From Caulochytrium protostelioides (lineage: Eukaryota; Chytridiomycota; Caulochytriomycetes; Caulochytriales; Caulochytriaceae): a stretch of 64,000 bases of DNA. The notes below the pieces were generated by a model. It saw nothing but the letters and a program-made list of their open reading frames with translations, had not been told where the DNA came from and did not search any database. The DNA lies in contig ML014177.1 in the NCBI GenBank assembly GCA_003615045.1, positions 29,185 through 93,184 on the forward strand, in the 5' to 3' direction. Made by a program: the position numbers and the translations under genes. The first letter of the stretch is position 1. Each line of letters begins with the position of its first letter. Positions 47,850 to 57,586 of this stretch are shown here, piece by piece.

Positions 47850-50800
47850 ATGAGTCCGCCCTACACCGGGGCCGGCCCCTTGCGGGATAGCCGCGCCAGC
47901 CATGCATTCCGTCTGGCCAAAAAGAACGCCCAGACTGACGGCAGCACGCCGGAAGAGCGACAGCTGCTCGAGAGTATCGAGGCCGTGCATACAGCGTTTA
48001 TGCAGGCGGAGCACCGCGGCCACGCGGCGCTGCAGAACCCGACGCCCGACACGCTCGACCTCGCCGTGTATGCGCTCGACGGCGGCCTCGTGGCCGACCC
48101 GTCGGCGGCGCACCGCCTGCGCGCGCCGAGCGCGGCCAAGAGCAAGCGGCCCGGCCTGATCGCGCGCCTCTTTGCGCCGCGCCTTGTGGCCCCGGCCTCC
48201 CCGGCCCATCGAGATCCCAATAACGACAACCGCAAATGCTACTACACGTGCCGTCAGGATCCCGTGTGGCGCAGCAACCTGGTGATCGACCATGAGTATG
48301 TGATGGCACGGCAGGTGCGCACGCTGACGCAGGCTGAGCTCGGGATGGTGGCACCGGACCGCGTGGAGGACCCTGAGCTGATGACGTGCCGCGTGTACCG
48401 CGAGAAGCGGCTGGTGGCGATGGCGGAACTCGTGGCGCGCACGCAGGCCGTGCTGGCGTCGCGGTCCTGCGCGCGCCAGGCCGAGGCGGCCGGCCAGGTC
48501 CACGCCTTGCTCATGGCGTTCGCACACACGATCGCCACCGAGCAGCCGGCGCTGCCGTGGGCTGAGCTCGTCGAGGCGTACCGCGCGTATGCCGAGTCGA
48601 TCCGGCCGTACTACCAGGAGATGGGCCAAGTGCTGATCGACGCGTCGTCGCTGCTGACGCTGGCGCACATGGCCTTCAAGCCGCTGGCGCTGCTCGGCAC
48701 ACTGGTACATGTGATGGACTTCAAGGCGATGCCGGACCGCGCCATCGTCGATGCGCACGACCACGCCGTCGCGGCCATCGACCAGCTCCTGACGCTCGCA
48801 GACCACATGTACTGCGTCGTCCACGGCGTGGAGGACCAGCGGCCGTTCCATGTTGCGCACGACCAGCTCGCGTCCATCAAGTCTGACAAGACGATGCGGC
48901 TCTTTGACGGCAGCCGCGGAACGATCAACGATGTGTTGCGCAACCACATCCTGTCACGCGCCGACGGCTCGGGCATGGAGGCCATCGCTCACGTGGACCT
49001 GCTGAGCCCGAGCGCCATGGACGCGCGTGGGCTCATGCCGGGCCCGGCGGCCGTGCTCGCGAGTCTGCGCGTCGTGCCCATGCTCCTCGATAACGAACCC
49101 AAGCGCGCGCCGCCCATCATGGACATCTGGGAGCTCAAGCTATATGCCGACACGCTGCTTATCCGCCGCGCGACCGAGGCGCCGCGCAACAAGCTGCTCC
49201 ACGAGAGCCTCGTGCTGCTGCCCATCCCGCTGTGCCACGTGCATGCGCGCCTCGAGAAGACGTCGCTCCGTCTCGAGCTGGGCGCCACCGTGCTCGTGCT
49301 GGCGCCCTGGAGCCGCCATACCAAGGACGCCGCCCGCGGCGCCGAGACCACGCGGTTCTACCAGGCGCTCGAACGCCAGCAGAAGGCCGTGGTGCCGGCG
49401 TTGCGGCCCGCCATGCCCGTGGTGCCCATCCTGCGCTACGGCGCATACGGCGTCATTACGCCCAAGACGGAAGTCGCGATCCACAACGTGACGGCGCTCC
49501 AGCATGCCGCGGGGGCGCCGACGCCGGCGCCTATCACGCCGCGGGTGACGGTCATGACGACGCTGGGCGTCCGCTTCCTCAGCGAGACGGGCGACGTCCA
49601 GAACGGCTTGTTCCAGCTGCTGAGCGATCTGAGCGTGCACACGTATCTGCCGCGCGAGGCGGCTTATGCGCGGGACACGTGGACCTTGCGCCACGAGTAT
49701 ACCTACGACGCCGTGGGCAACCAGATCCTCTCCGCGACGGCGACCTTTACCGACGGCAGCGCGAGCCGCCGCCTGGAGTTTATGCAGCCGCGCGACTTGA
49801 TCGAGCTCGAAACCATCATCCAGGGCTTGCGGGCCTACGGGACGGCGTTGGTGCAGGACCTGCCGTCGAGCTTACTCGATCCGGCCAACCCAGTGAGCAT
49901 GGTGCCGGCGCAGATCACGTGCGGCGCCATCACGGCCGACGGCGACTTCGAAGCCTGCTGGGACAGCATGCAAAGCTACCTCGTGTTGCAGCAGAGCATG
50001 ACGTGCAACCGGTTGCTGACCGCGGCCCTGCCCGTATTCCGTCGCGCCGTCAACGACGATCGCGGCGTTCAGCTCGTTGAGGAAACGCTACCGGAGGGCG
50101 ACCATCTGGCGACGCTCACGTTTGCGACGGACGACGCGCCGGTCGTCGTCATTCTGGCCGTGAAGCCCGAGCACCGCGCCGCCTGGAACATTATGCAGAC
50201 CTCGATCCAAGCCGCGCTAGACCGCTTGCGCACGGCGCGGGAGGCCCGTGAGGCCCGCGACGCCGAGCTGGAAGCCGAAGCGCAGGCCCAGGCGTATGCA
50301 CAGGCCCAGGCGGTCGCAGCGGCGCAAGCCTACGCGGAGGCCGAGGCCGAAGCGGCGCGTCAGAACGCCCAAGCCCAAGCCCAAGCCGAAGCCGAGGCCG
50401 CTGCTGCTGATGCCGCTACGTATGCGCAGGCGTCCTTGCAGCAACAGCAGCAGCAACAGCAGCAACAGCAGCACCAGACGGGATCGTCCGAGGTCGCGCA
50501 GTATGAAGCTGATGCACCGCGTGAGCACGGCCCCGCAGACACGGAACAGAACCATGACATTGAGATCGATGACGCCGCGGAGATCGGTGCTCATCCCACG
50601 ACGGAGGCGGCCGCGGCTGGCCAGCATCATCCCGGCGACGCGGACGCGGACGCCGATCGGCGGGATGATGGCGACGGCGACGCGCTGGCGACGAGTACGT
50701 CGAGCTTGCCGGCGGGCATGGCGCGGCCAACGGCGAAGGCGGCGGAGCCCGTCGCGGCGAGCCGCGGCGCGCCGCCGTCGCCGGGACCGCCCGCGCAGGC

Positions 50801-51137
50801 GTCGCCGCAGGCCTCGCTGCGCACGTGGGGCACGGGCGGGTGGCCCGCGGGCTCCCAGAGCGCGACGCTGCCGCGCAAGGGCGCCGCGTCGCTGGGCATG
50901 GCGCCGGGCATGGCGCCGAACAGCCACCGGCTGTCGGTGTCCGGGATGCGGACGTCGGACGCGGCGCTTGGGAGCGCCGGGTCGCAGGTCTCCATGGCTT
51001 CCTCACAGATTTCGACGACCGCCATCGGGATCCGCCAGTGGATCACCTCGAATGGACAGCCCAACTATGAGCAGATCCGTAACGATCTGTGCCGCGAACT
51101 GGAGCCCGCCCGGTTTGGGGTGAAGCCCGCCCAATGA
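47850..51137 (+). CDS. Large protein of unknown function, possibly DH/PH-like
   Basis: Not firmly recognised. The start at 47850 (MSPPYTGAGPLRDSRASH) is the first Met before ordered sequence; the frame opens at 47802. The product has 1095 residues. Residues about 20-790 look globular and well conserved in composition. A helical block at about 190-340 contains YAESIRPYYQEMGQVL and FKPLALLGTLVHVMDF, and ends before a segment (IMDIWELKLYADTLLIRR) that could begin a PH-like strand set. This order recalls RhoGEF (DH-PH) proteins, but no diagnostic motif is present, so it is only a possibility. Residues about 800-885 are Ala/Gln/Glu repeats ending in a poly-Gln run (50439-50480). The tail is disordered, with a short ordered-looking end (IGIRQWITSNGQPNYEQIRN). 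It converges on the OGDH gene 261 bases away. Confidence 0.7.
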   Translation: MSPPYTGAGPLRDSRASHAFRLAKKNAQTDGSTPEERQLLESIEAVHTAFMQAEHRGHAALQNPTPDTLDLAVYALDGGLVADPSAAHRLRAPSAAKSKRPGLIARLFAPRLVAPASPAHRDPNNDNRKCYYTCRQDPVWRSNLVIDHEYVMARQVRTLTQAELGMVAPDRVEDPELMTCRVYREKRLVAMAELVARTQAVLASRSCARQAEAAGQVHALLMAFAHTIATEQPALPWAELVEAYRAYAESIRPYYQEMGQVLIDASSLLTLAHMAFKPLALLGTLVHVMDFKAMPDRAIVDAHDHAVAAIDQLLTLADHMYCVVHGVEDQRPFHVAHDQLASIKSDKTMRLFDGSRGTINDVLRNHILSRADGSGMEAIAHVDLLSPSAMDARGLMPGPAAVLASLRVVPMLLDNEPKRAPPIMDIWELKLYADTLLIRRATEAPRNKLLHESLVLLPIPLCHVHARLEKTSLRLELGATVLVLAPWSRHTKDAARGAETTRFYQALERQQKAVVPALRPAMPVVPILRYGAYGVITPKTEVAIHNVTALQHAAGAPTPAPITPRVTVMTTLGVRFLSETGDVQNGLFQLLSDLSVHTYLPREAAYARDTWTLRHEYTYDAVGNQILSATATFTDGSASRRLEFMQPRDLIELETIIQGLRAYGTALVQDLPSSLLDPANPVSMVPAQITCGAITADGDFEACWDSMQSYLVLQQSMTCNRLLTAALPVFRRAVNDDRGVQLVEETLPEGDHLATLTFATDDAPVVVILAVKPEHRAAWNIMQTSIQAALDRLRTAREAREARDAELEAEAQAQAYAQAQAVAAAQAYAEAEAEAARQNAQAQAQAEAEAAAADAATYAQASLQQQQQQQQQQQHQTGSSEVAQYEADAPREHGPADTEQNHDIEIDDAAEIGAHPTTEAAAAGQHHPGDADADADRRDDGDGDALATSTSSLPAGMARPTAKAAEPVAASRGAPPSPGPPAQASPQASLRTWGTGGWPAGSQSATLPRKGAASLGMAPGMAPNSHRLSVSGMRTSDAALGSAGSQVSMASSQISTTAIGIRQWITSNGQPNYEQIRNDLCRELEPARFGVKPAQ

Positions 51138-51398
51138 CCGGCATCGGTACGCGCCAACCATCGGGGATCCTTCGACTGTTCATGGAAGCCCAAGGATGGC
51201 ACCATGACGCAAAGATATGTATGTTTTTTAAGCCGTTTTTTAAGCAATGGGGGAGGGTCCAGGGGAGTGGACGGAGAGCTGAGTCAAGAGCGAGAACACC
51301 GCCAAGGTCAACAGCGATCGCGCGTGATTCACCGGCATGGAAGCATTAACGCTGCCATACGCGAGCGGATTCGCGAAAATTCAACCAAGGGGATATGC

Positions 51399-54300
51399 TT
51401 AGGCCTTGTAAATGCCGTCGACCGGCTTGATGAGGTTGCCGCCGAAGAGGGCTTCCGAGATGAACATGCGCTCCTCCCAGTCGTGCTGCTTCTTGAGACC
51501 GGTGGCGGTGGCGGCGGAGATGTCGCGACCGGCGTAGCGGATCAGGCGCGAGCCGCGGACGGACTTGGCGCCGTTGTACGAGGAGCCGTTATCCTCATCG
51601 CGGAAGTTGAGCAGGCCGCCGGCGGTGCGCTCGCGGTCCAGCTTGGCCTCCCAGGCACGGCCCGGGGTAGCCGACGCGGCGTCGCCCTCGCCGCGCCACC
51701 AGCGCGTGGCTTGGGCGGCGGTCTCGAGGCGCGGCTGGACGTGCATCCAGGCGCCCGCGTTCATGGGCTCCTCCTGGCAGTACACGATCTCCTTGAGGTT
51801 CGGGTACGCGTCAATGACGACGCGTGCCTCGTGGAAGGGGAAGGGGTTGAGCTGCTCGAGACGCACGATGGCGATGTTCTTCAAGTTGTTCTTCTGGCGG
51901 GCCTTGAAGAGGGTGTAGTAGACCTGGCCCGAGCAGAAGATGAGGGTCTCGGTCTCGGCGGGGCTGCTGAGGGCGAAGTCGGTGACGGAGGACTTGTGGG
52001 TGTAGTTCGCATCGGCGGCGACGATGGCGGGCGGGCAGGCGTCCGGGATCAGGTGGTACGGCAGACGCGGCTCGACATTGTTGCCCGAGGTCGTGTTGCC
52101 CTGCGCGGTGTTCATGTCCGCCAGCGGGTTCGGGTGCATCACCTCGGGGATCAAGCGTTGGAAGCGCGTGCCGGTGCCCATCTCGGCCATGGCGGACTTA
52201 GCAAGGTTATCGCGGAGCAGCGCCTTGGAGGCGAGCACGATGAGGGGCTTGCGGAAGTCACGCTGAACCTGGCGGCGAAGCACGTGGAAGTAGTTGGAGG
52301 GGACGGTCGGGTAGACGACGGCCATGTTGCAGTCCTGGTGTTGGCGCGCGTAGGAGCCGCGGTGCTGGCCCTCGAAGTCGGGCATGGTGTAGGGATCCTC
52401 GTCACACAGCGCGAGGTAGCGCTCGAGGCGGGCACTGGAGTGCTCCGGGCCCTGGCCGTCGTAGCCGTGGGGCAGGAGCATCGTCAGGCCAGTGCGCTGC
52501 AGCCACTTCTGCTCGCCGGAGCAGATGAACTGGTCGATAATGCACTGCGCATTGTTAGCAAAATCACCGAACTGCGCCTCCCACAGGACGAGCTGATTCG
52601 GGTGAACCATCGAGTAGCCGAGCTCGAAGCCGAGGATGCCAAACTCCGACAGCGACGAGTTGGACACGGTGAACTTGTTCTGCGAGGGCACGATGTCCGC
52701 GACGACGAGGTTATTGAGCGGGACGTACTGGCGCTCTGTCTTCTGGTCGTGGAGCAGCGCGTGGCGCTGCGAGAAGGTGCCGCGCTCCACGTCCTGGCCC
52801 GAGAGGCGGACGTGGGTGCCCTGGGCGAGCAGCGAGCCGAAGGACATCGACTCGGCGGTAGCCCAGTCGATACCGACGCCCTCGCTGATCGTCTTCTCGC
52901 GTGCCTTCAGCACGCGCGACAACGCGTTGTGCACCTTGAAGTCCGACGGGTACGAGGCGGCGGCCTGGCCGATGTGGCGCAGCAGATCGGCCTCCACGCC
53001 GGTCGAGTAGGTCTTGACACACTCGACCGCAAGCTCGGCAGGCGACTTGAAGCCGGTCCACGTCGACGAGAGCCACTCCTTCGAGGAGGACTTGTAGGTC
53101 TTCGAGGCGTTGTAGTTGTCTTCGAGAATGTCGATGATGCGCTTGCGCATGCCATCGACTTCGTCCTGGGTGATCGAGCCCTCCTTCAGCAGCTGCGCCG
53201 TGTACTTCTCCAGCACCGGCGGGCACTTGGCGATTTTCTGGTACATGAGCGGCTGAGTGAAGCTGGGTTGGTCGATCTCGTTGTGGCCGTAGCGGCGGTA
53301 GCAGACGATGTCGACGACAACGTCCTTCTTGAACTTGGCGCGCCACTCGGCGGCGAGCTCCATCGCATACACGACGGCCTCGGTGTCGTCGCCGTTCACA
53401 TGGAGGATCGGCGCACTGACCGTCTTAGCGACGTCCGAGCAGTACGGCGTCGACCGCGAGTAGCGCGGGTCGGTCGTGAACCCGATCTGGTTGTTGATGA
53501 TGATGTGAACCGTGCCGCCCGTCGTGTAGCCCGGCAGGTCCATCATGCCGAGGGTCTCGTAGACGACGCCCTGGCCGGCGAATGACGCGTCGCCGTGGAT
53601 CGTGACGGCCATGGCCTTCGAGCGCTCGGCCTCGTCATTCTGGTAGAACTGCAGGCCGCGGACCTTACCGGCGACGACGGGGTTGGCGGCCTCGAGATGC
53701 GACGGGTTGGCCGCGAGCGAGAGGTGGACCATCGCGCCCGAGGGCGTCGGCCGGACGTAGTTCATGCCCAGGTGGTACTTGACGTCGCCCGAGCCCTCGA
53801 CGGACCAGTCGGTATGTCCGCCCGAGATCTCGTTGAAGATGCCCTCGTTCGGCTTGCGCACGACGTTCGAGAGCACGTTGAGGCGGCCGCGGTGCGCCAT
53901 GCCCATCACGATCGAGTTGACGCCCGCGTCGACCGAGCGGTCGATGAGCGACTTCATGCCCGGGATCAGCGATTCGCAGCCCTCAAGGCCGAAGCGCTTG
54001 ACCGACGGGAACTTGGCCGCCGCGAAGCGCTCGAACTCCGTCGACCACATCAGGCGGTCGAGGATCATGCGCTTGTACTCGGGCGTGTAGCGGTACTTGG
54101 TGGGGACCTCGATGCGCGAGCGGATCCAGTCGCACGCGGCGCGGTCCGCGATGTGGCCATACTCGATGCCGATCGTGCCGCAGTACGTGGCGTGCAGGGC
54201 GTCGACAATCTCGCGCAGCGTCAGCTCCTCGCGGTCGCCCTTGAACCACGGCAGAATCGTCGGGCCCAGCGAAATCTTGCGCTCCAGATCCTTCTCCGTG

Positions 54301-54911
54301 AAGCCGTAGTTGCGCCAGTCCAGCTCGGCGGCGTTCGACGGCGTCTTGATCTCCAGCGGGTCCAGGCGCGCCAAGTGGTGGCCGCGGACCTGGTACGCAC
54401 GGACGAGGCTCTGCACCTTCATGTGGTCCGAGAGCGCGGTCTGGTCGCCGCCCTTCGCCGCAAAGCCGCTCCACGACAGCGGCGCGTTCTCGGTGCTCAT
54501 CGGCGGCGGCACGAACGCACTGGGCGCCGGCGCCGCGCCCGCCTCGCGCCCGTCCATGTTGCGGAAGTACACCTGCCACGACAGATGCACCGACTTCGGG
54601 TCCTGCTTCCATGCCTCGTACATCTCCTCGACGTAGCCGGCCTGGCCGCCGTGCATAAACGTATCGTTCGCCGTCGCGAGCGTGCGTTTCGGCGCGGCCG
54701 TGCGTACGGGCGATGCCAACGACGCCGCGGCGGCGGCCGTCACGGCCACGGGACGGCGGCCCGGCAAGAAGCGCATGGCGGCCGTGGCCGCGGTTGCCGC
54801 ATGGCGGCGCTGCTGCCGCTGGATCAGCTGTGGCAGATGGGGACGGGTCTGCGCCGCGGCGGCCGAGGCGGCGGCCGCCCGGACGCCCGACGATGGCCTG
54901 GCAAGATACAT
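51399..54911 (-). CDS. KGD1: 2-oxoglutarate dehydrogenase E1 subunit, mitochondrial
   Basis: The thiamine-dependent E1 subunit of the 2-oxoglutarate dehydrogenase complex in the citric acid cycle. Starts at 54911 ([16 protein letters not shown]) and 54776 ([13 protein letters not shown]) both give Ala/Arg-rich import leaders; the first gives 1170 residues and the second 1125, against about 1015-1025 in yeast and human. The mature part begins with [18 protein letters not shown]. Landmarks are [32 protein letters not shown] with [10 protein letters not shown] for cofactor binding, and [14 protein letters not shown]. The C-terminal transketolase-like domain has [11 protein letters not shown]. 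An insert of roughly 50 residues (about 51570-51720) separates [10 protein letters not shown] from [16 protein letters not shown], segments that are nearly adjacent in yeast. The open frame is uninterrupted. Long antisense frames here are a by-product of base composition. Confidence 0.96.
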   Translation of the reverse strand: MYLARPSSGVRAAAASAAAAQTRPHLPQLIQRQQRRHAATAATAAMRFLPGRRPVAVTAAAAASLASPVRTAAPKRTLATANDTFMHGGQAGYVEEMYEAWKQDPKSVHLSWQVYFRNMDGREAGAAPAPSAFVPPPMSTENAPLSWSGFAAKGGDQTALSDHMKVQSLVRAYQVRGHHLARLDPLEIKTPSNAAELDWRNYGFTEKDLERKISLGPTILPWFKGDREELTLREIVDALHATYCGTIGIEYGHIADRAACDWIRSRIEVPTKYRYTPEYKRMILDRLMWSTEFERFAAAKFPSVKRFGLEGCESLIPGMKSLIDRSVDAGVNSIVMGMAHRGRLNVLSNVVRKPNEGIFNEISGGHTDWSVEGSGDVKYHLGMNYVRPTPSGAMVHLSLAANPSHLEAANPVVAGKVRGLQFYQNDEAERSKAMAVTIHGDASFAGQGVVYETLGMMDLPGYTTGGTVHIIINNQIGFTTDPRYSRSTPYCSDVAKTVSAPILHVNGDDTEAVVYAMELAAEWRAKFKKDVVVDIVCYRRYGHNEIDQPSFTQPLMYQKIAKCPPVLEKYTAQLLKEGSITQDEVDGMRKRIIDILEDNYNASKTYKSSSKEWLSSTWTGFKSPAELAVECVKTYSTGVEADLLRHIGQAAASYPSDFKVHNALSRVLKAREKTISEGVGIDWATAESMSFGSLLAQGTHVRLSGQDVERGTFSQRHALLHDQKTERQYVPLNNLVVADIVPSQNKFTVSNSSLSEFGILGFELGYSMVHPNQLVLWEAQFGDFANNAQCIIDQFICSGEQKWLQRTGLTMLLPHGYDGQGPEHSSARLERYLALCDEDPYTMPDFEGQHRGSYARQHQDCNMAVVYPTVPSNYFHVLRRQVQRDFRKPLIVLASKALLRDNLAKSAMAEMGTGTRFQRLIPEVMHPNPLADMNTAQGNTTSGNNVEPRLPYHLIPDACPPAIVAADANYTHKSSVTDFALSSPAETETLIFCSGQVYYTLFKARQKNNLKNIAIVRLEQLNPFPFHEARVVIDAYPNLKEIVYCQEEPMNAGAWMHVQPRLETAAQATRWWRGEGDAASATPGRAWEAKLDRERTAGGLLNFRDEDNGSSYNGAKSVRGSRLIRYAGRDISAATATGLKKQHDWEERMFISEALFGGNLIKPVDGIYKA

Positions 54912-57091
54912 AGCGACAACAAACGCGGTGGAGAAGGGTCGACGAAACGTGGTCCCAGAGTCAGCCCAGGAGCCGGAGAGCCGTCGGGGAGCGAGGGGAG
55001 GCGGGTGGGATGGAACACGCAACCAAGCGGGGGTTTCCAACACGGCCGTTGGTGAAGGGGGGGACTGGCAACCGGCGAGCCAGACGAGGCGACGAGCCAG
55101 ACGAGGCGACAAGGCGACGAGGCCGTCCCTTCAGCAGGGCGTCGCGTTCCATCGGTGAGCGCGCAGCGGACGGCGCGGCGTTGGGCTGTGCATCGCGCAT
55201 ACCGCTCACGGCCATATGAGGTCCCACCTTCGGGCGTCGCCGAGACGGCGGGCCCGCCCCCAGCGTGTCGCGTCCTGCCCGAGCTCGCCGCTGCCGCCGT
55301 TGGCGGAGCGCTGCAGCCGTGGCCGTCGTGCGGGGCCTCGGGAGAGAGCGAGGTGGCGGGCGCCCATCGCCGGATGCCCCTCGTTCCCCCCGTTGGCGCG
55401 TGCCGCGGCGGCGGCGGTCCGCGCCAACGCCGCAGGGCGCCGGCATGGACGTCCGGGTGGCGAGGACGGCAGCGGCGGCGGCGGCGACGGCGACGGCAGT
55501 GGCGACGGCGGCGGCGGCGACGGCAGCGGCGGCGGCGACGGCAGCGGCGGCGGCGACGGCGGCGACGGCCGCGACGGCGCGTTCCTTCCCCCGTCTCGGG
55601 GAGTTCCGGCCCGTCGCCACCGCCGCGCTCGTCCGGGAACGGCCGACCCCTCCTTGGCGGAGCGCGGCCGGAACGGCCCGAACGGCGCGCGGAGCCACCG
55701 AAACGCGGTGGGAAGCACACATGCGGCCGAAGGACTCGCACCACGGCTGCGGGTCACGCGGTCAGGCGCCGCGACATGGCGGCGGCCACACGACACGAGG
55801 ATAGGGGCTCGCGCCGGGGGGTCAGCGAGCGCACCGGGTGGGCATAGCCGAAGCGGCGCCAGGCCGTGCGGCAGGCGGGCGGCCGCATACGCGCCATCAG
55901 GCGATTTCGCGTCCAACCGCTGGTGCTCATATCAAGGGTTCATGGCGAGAGTCCCTGGCGTCTCATGATGACCTCGTGAGATCGCTGCGCTCGGTGGGTC
56001 GCTCGCAACGATGCGTGCCGTGTCATGATCGCACGCATAGCTCGGCCGGTCCCGAGCGCATGAGACTTTCATCCGGTCGATGCGTTTGTATCGACCGTAC
56101 GGACACCCCCGGTCCGGTCGATGAGACGCGCGATGTCTGACGCATCCTCCCATGGCCGAAAAAAAAACCCGGCATCGCCGTCTGGCGACCGTGCGGTGTG
56201 GATCATGATGACCCCCGAAGCATCGTGTCGCACAATCGTGTTGCATGGCCCCGTCTCGCCATACCGCCAGGAAGGCTCCTTAACTCCGACCGGCATCGCC
56301 GCGGCCGAGGGCTCGCCTCGACGACGTGATGGGGTTCATGATCCCATGAATGGGGAAGCCACTGACGTCCGTGTGCGCAGGCACCCGTGAGCCAACCCTT
56401 GCCGTCATGGGTCTGCGCGAGCCACCGGCGCGCCGTGGGCGGCCACGTGGAAGGCCACGCGCGCGGATACCCGGACGGCGGCCGATCCGGACGGCGGAAC
56501 CGAGCCCGAGCTCGAGCCCGCGGCCGCTGAGCCACGCGCGCCCCCCCGCCACGCCATCGCTAAGCCACGATGTTGGCTCCGCCTCATGGCGGGATCCCGG
56601 CTCGACAGTGCACACGGGGTTCGACCGGCGAGGCGGCGGCCGCGGCCCGCCATCGACCCGCGGCCGGCCATGCCATGCGCCAGCAAGACGAGCACGTGGA
56701 CCCAACAGCCGGCATACGGGGTCGCCGCTTGGACGCACGCCGAGTCGCTTCTCGCACTCGGCGCTCACCACACCTCCGCCGAGGATCCGTCGCGCGCTGC
56801 GCTGTGGGCGCCGGGGTTGCTCGTTGCAGAACGCTCAAGTCGCGTCGCGGGTGCGACGGCGCAGGGGTCGCTTCGGTAGGGCCTGCGTCGTTGTCTTGCG
56901 GGGTCCCGCCCTGGCCTTCGCACGGTACAGCACGACAGGAAGGTTCCCGGTGCCTCGGGGTCGTTCGATCCACGCATCCGCCATTCGCCCTGGTCGCCCC
57001 TTCATCCTGTGCCGTGCCACGCCTTCTCTCGTTCTCCTCGCCTTGCGTGCGCCTCGCTGGCTGATGAGCACGATTTCAGGCTGATGTCAGG
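54912..57091. other. Divergent gap between OGDH and dynamin-like genes
   Basis: 2.2 kb without a supported gene. It is very GC-rich and open in several frames on both strands over 54960-55930, but products are Arg/Pro/Gly-rich without domains. It includes a GGC-rich repeat block (55464-55575) and, at 56528-56578, two copies of the TGAGCCACG-type word found as a minisatellite at the window end. Confidence 0.5.
55464..55575. repeat. GGC-rich tandem repeat block
   Basis: Degenerate array of GGC, GAC and AGC triplets. The clearest unit is 18 bp (GGCAGCGGCGGCGGCGAC), present twice in tandem near 55522-55557. It lies between divergent genes and has no clear function. Confidence 0.75.
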
Positions 57092-57555
57092 ATGAGCGCG
57101 GCGCGGCGGTATACCGACTCGTCGATCGTCGACGTCTCGGTGCAGGACTTGTACCACGACTCTGACCCGTCGCTGCCGGGCACGATACCGATCGCTTCGC
57201 ACGCCCCGATGGCGTACCCCATGGCGGCGATCCCGCTCACGGCTGGCGCGTCCGAGGCGCGCCACCGCAGCTACAGCGATCTCCGCGACGACACGCCGCG
57301 ATCGTACACGTACGGCGGCTACCACGAGCCCGGCAGCGCGAGCTTCTACCGGAACCAGGCCTCGGCGCTTGCCGGACCGTCGGGTCTCGGCCATGCGAGT
57401 GCCGCCAGCAGCACGCGTCATCGCTCGCGGCCCGCGTACGATGCCGCCCGGCGCCACGTGGCCCCGATGCCGCGGTCCTCGACCGGTTCGGCGCCAGTCT
57501 CAGCCTCAGGCAGCGCGCGCCGTGGCAGCGGCGGCCTGCTCCATCCGGTCAGCAC

Positions 57556-57586
<31 letters not shown>

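Noticed and set aside
51204-55055. Two long plus-strand frames (793 and 486 codons) opposite the OGDH gene
   Set aside because: They are antisense to a fully recognised gene. GC-rich third codon positions suppress stops on the opposite strand, and the products have no domain.
55155-55968. Several overlapping frames on both strands in the OGDH/dynamin gap
   Set aside because: Open because of GGC-rich repeats; products are Arg, Pro or Gly runs.
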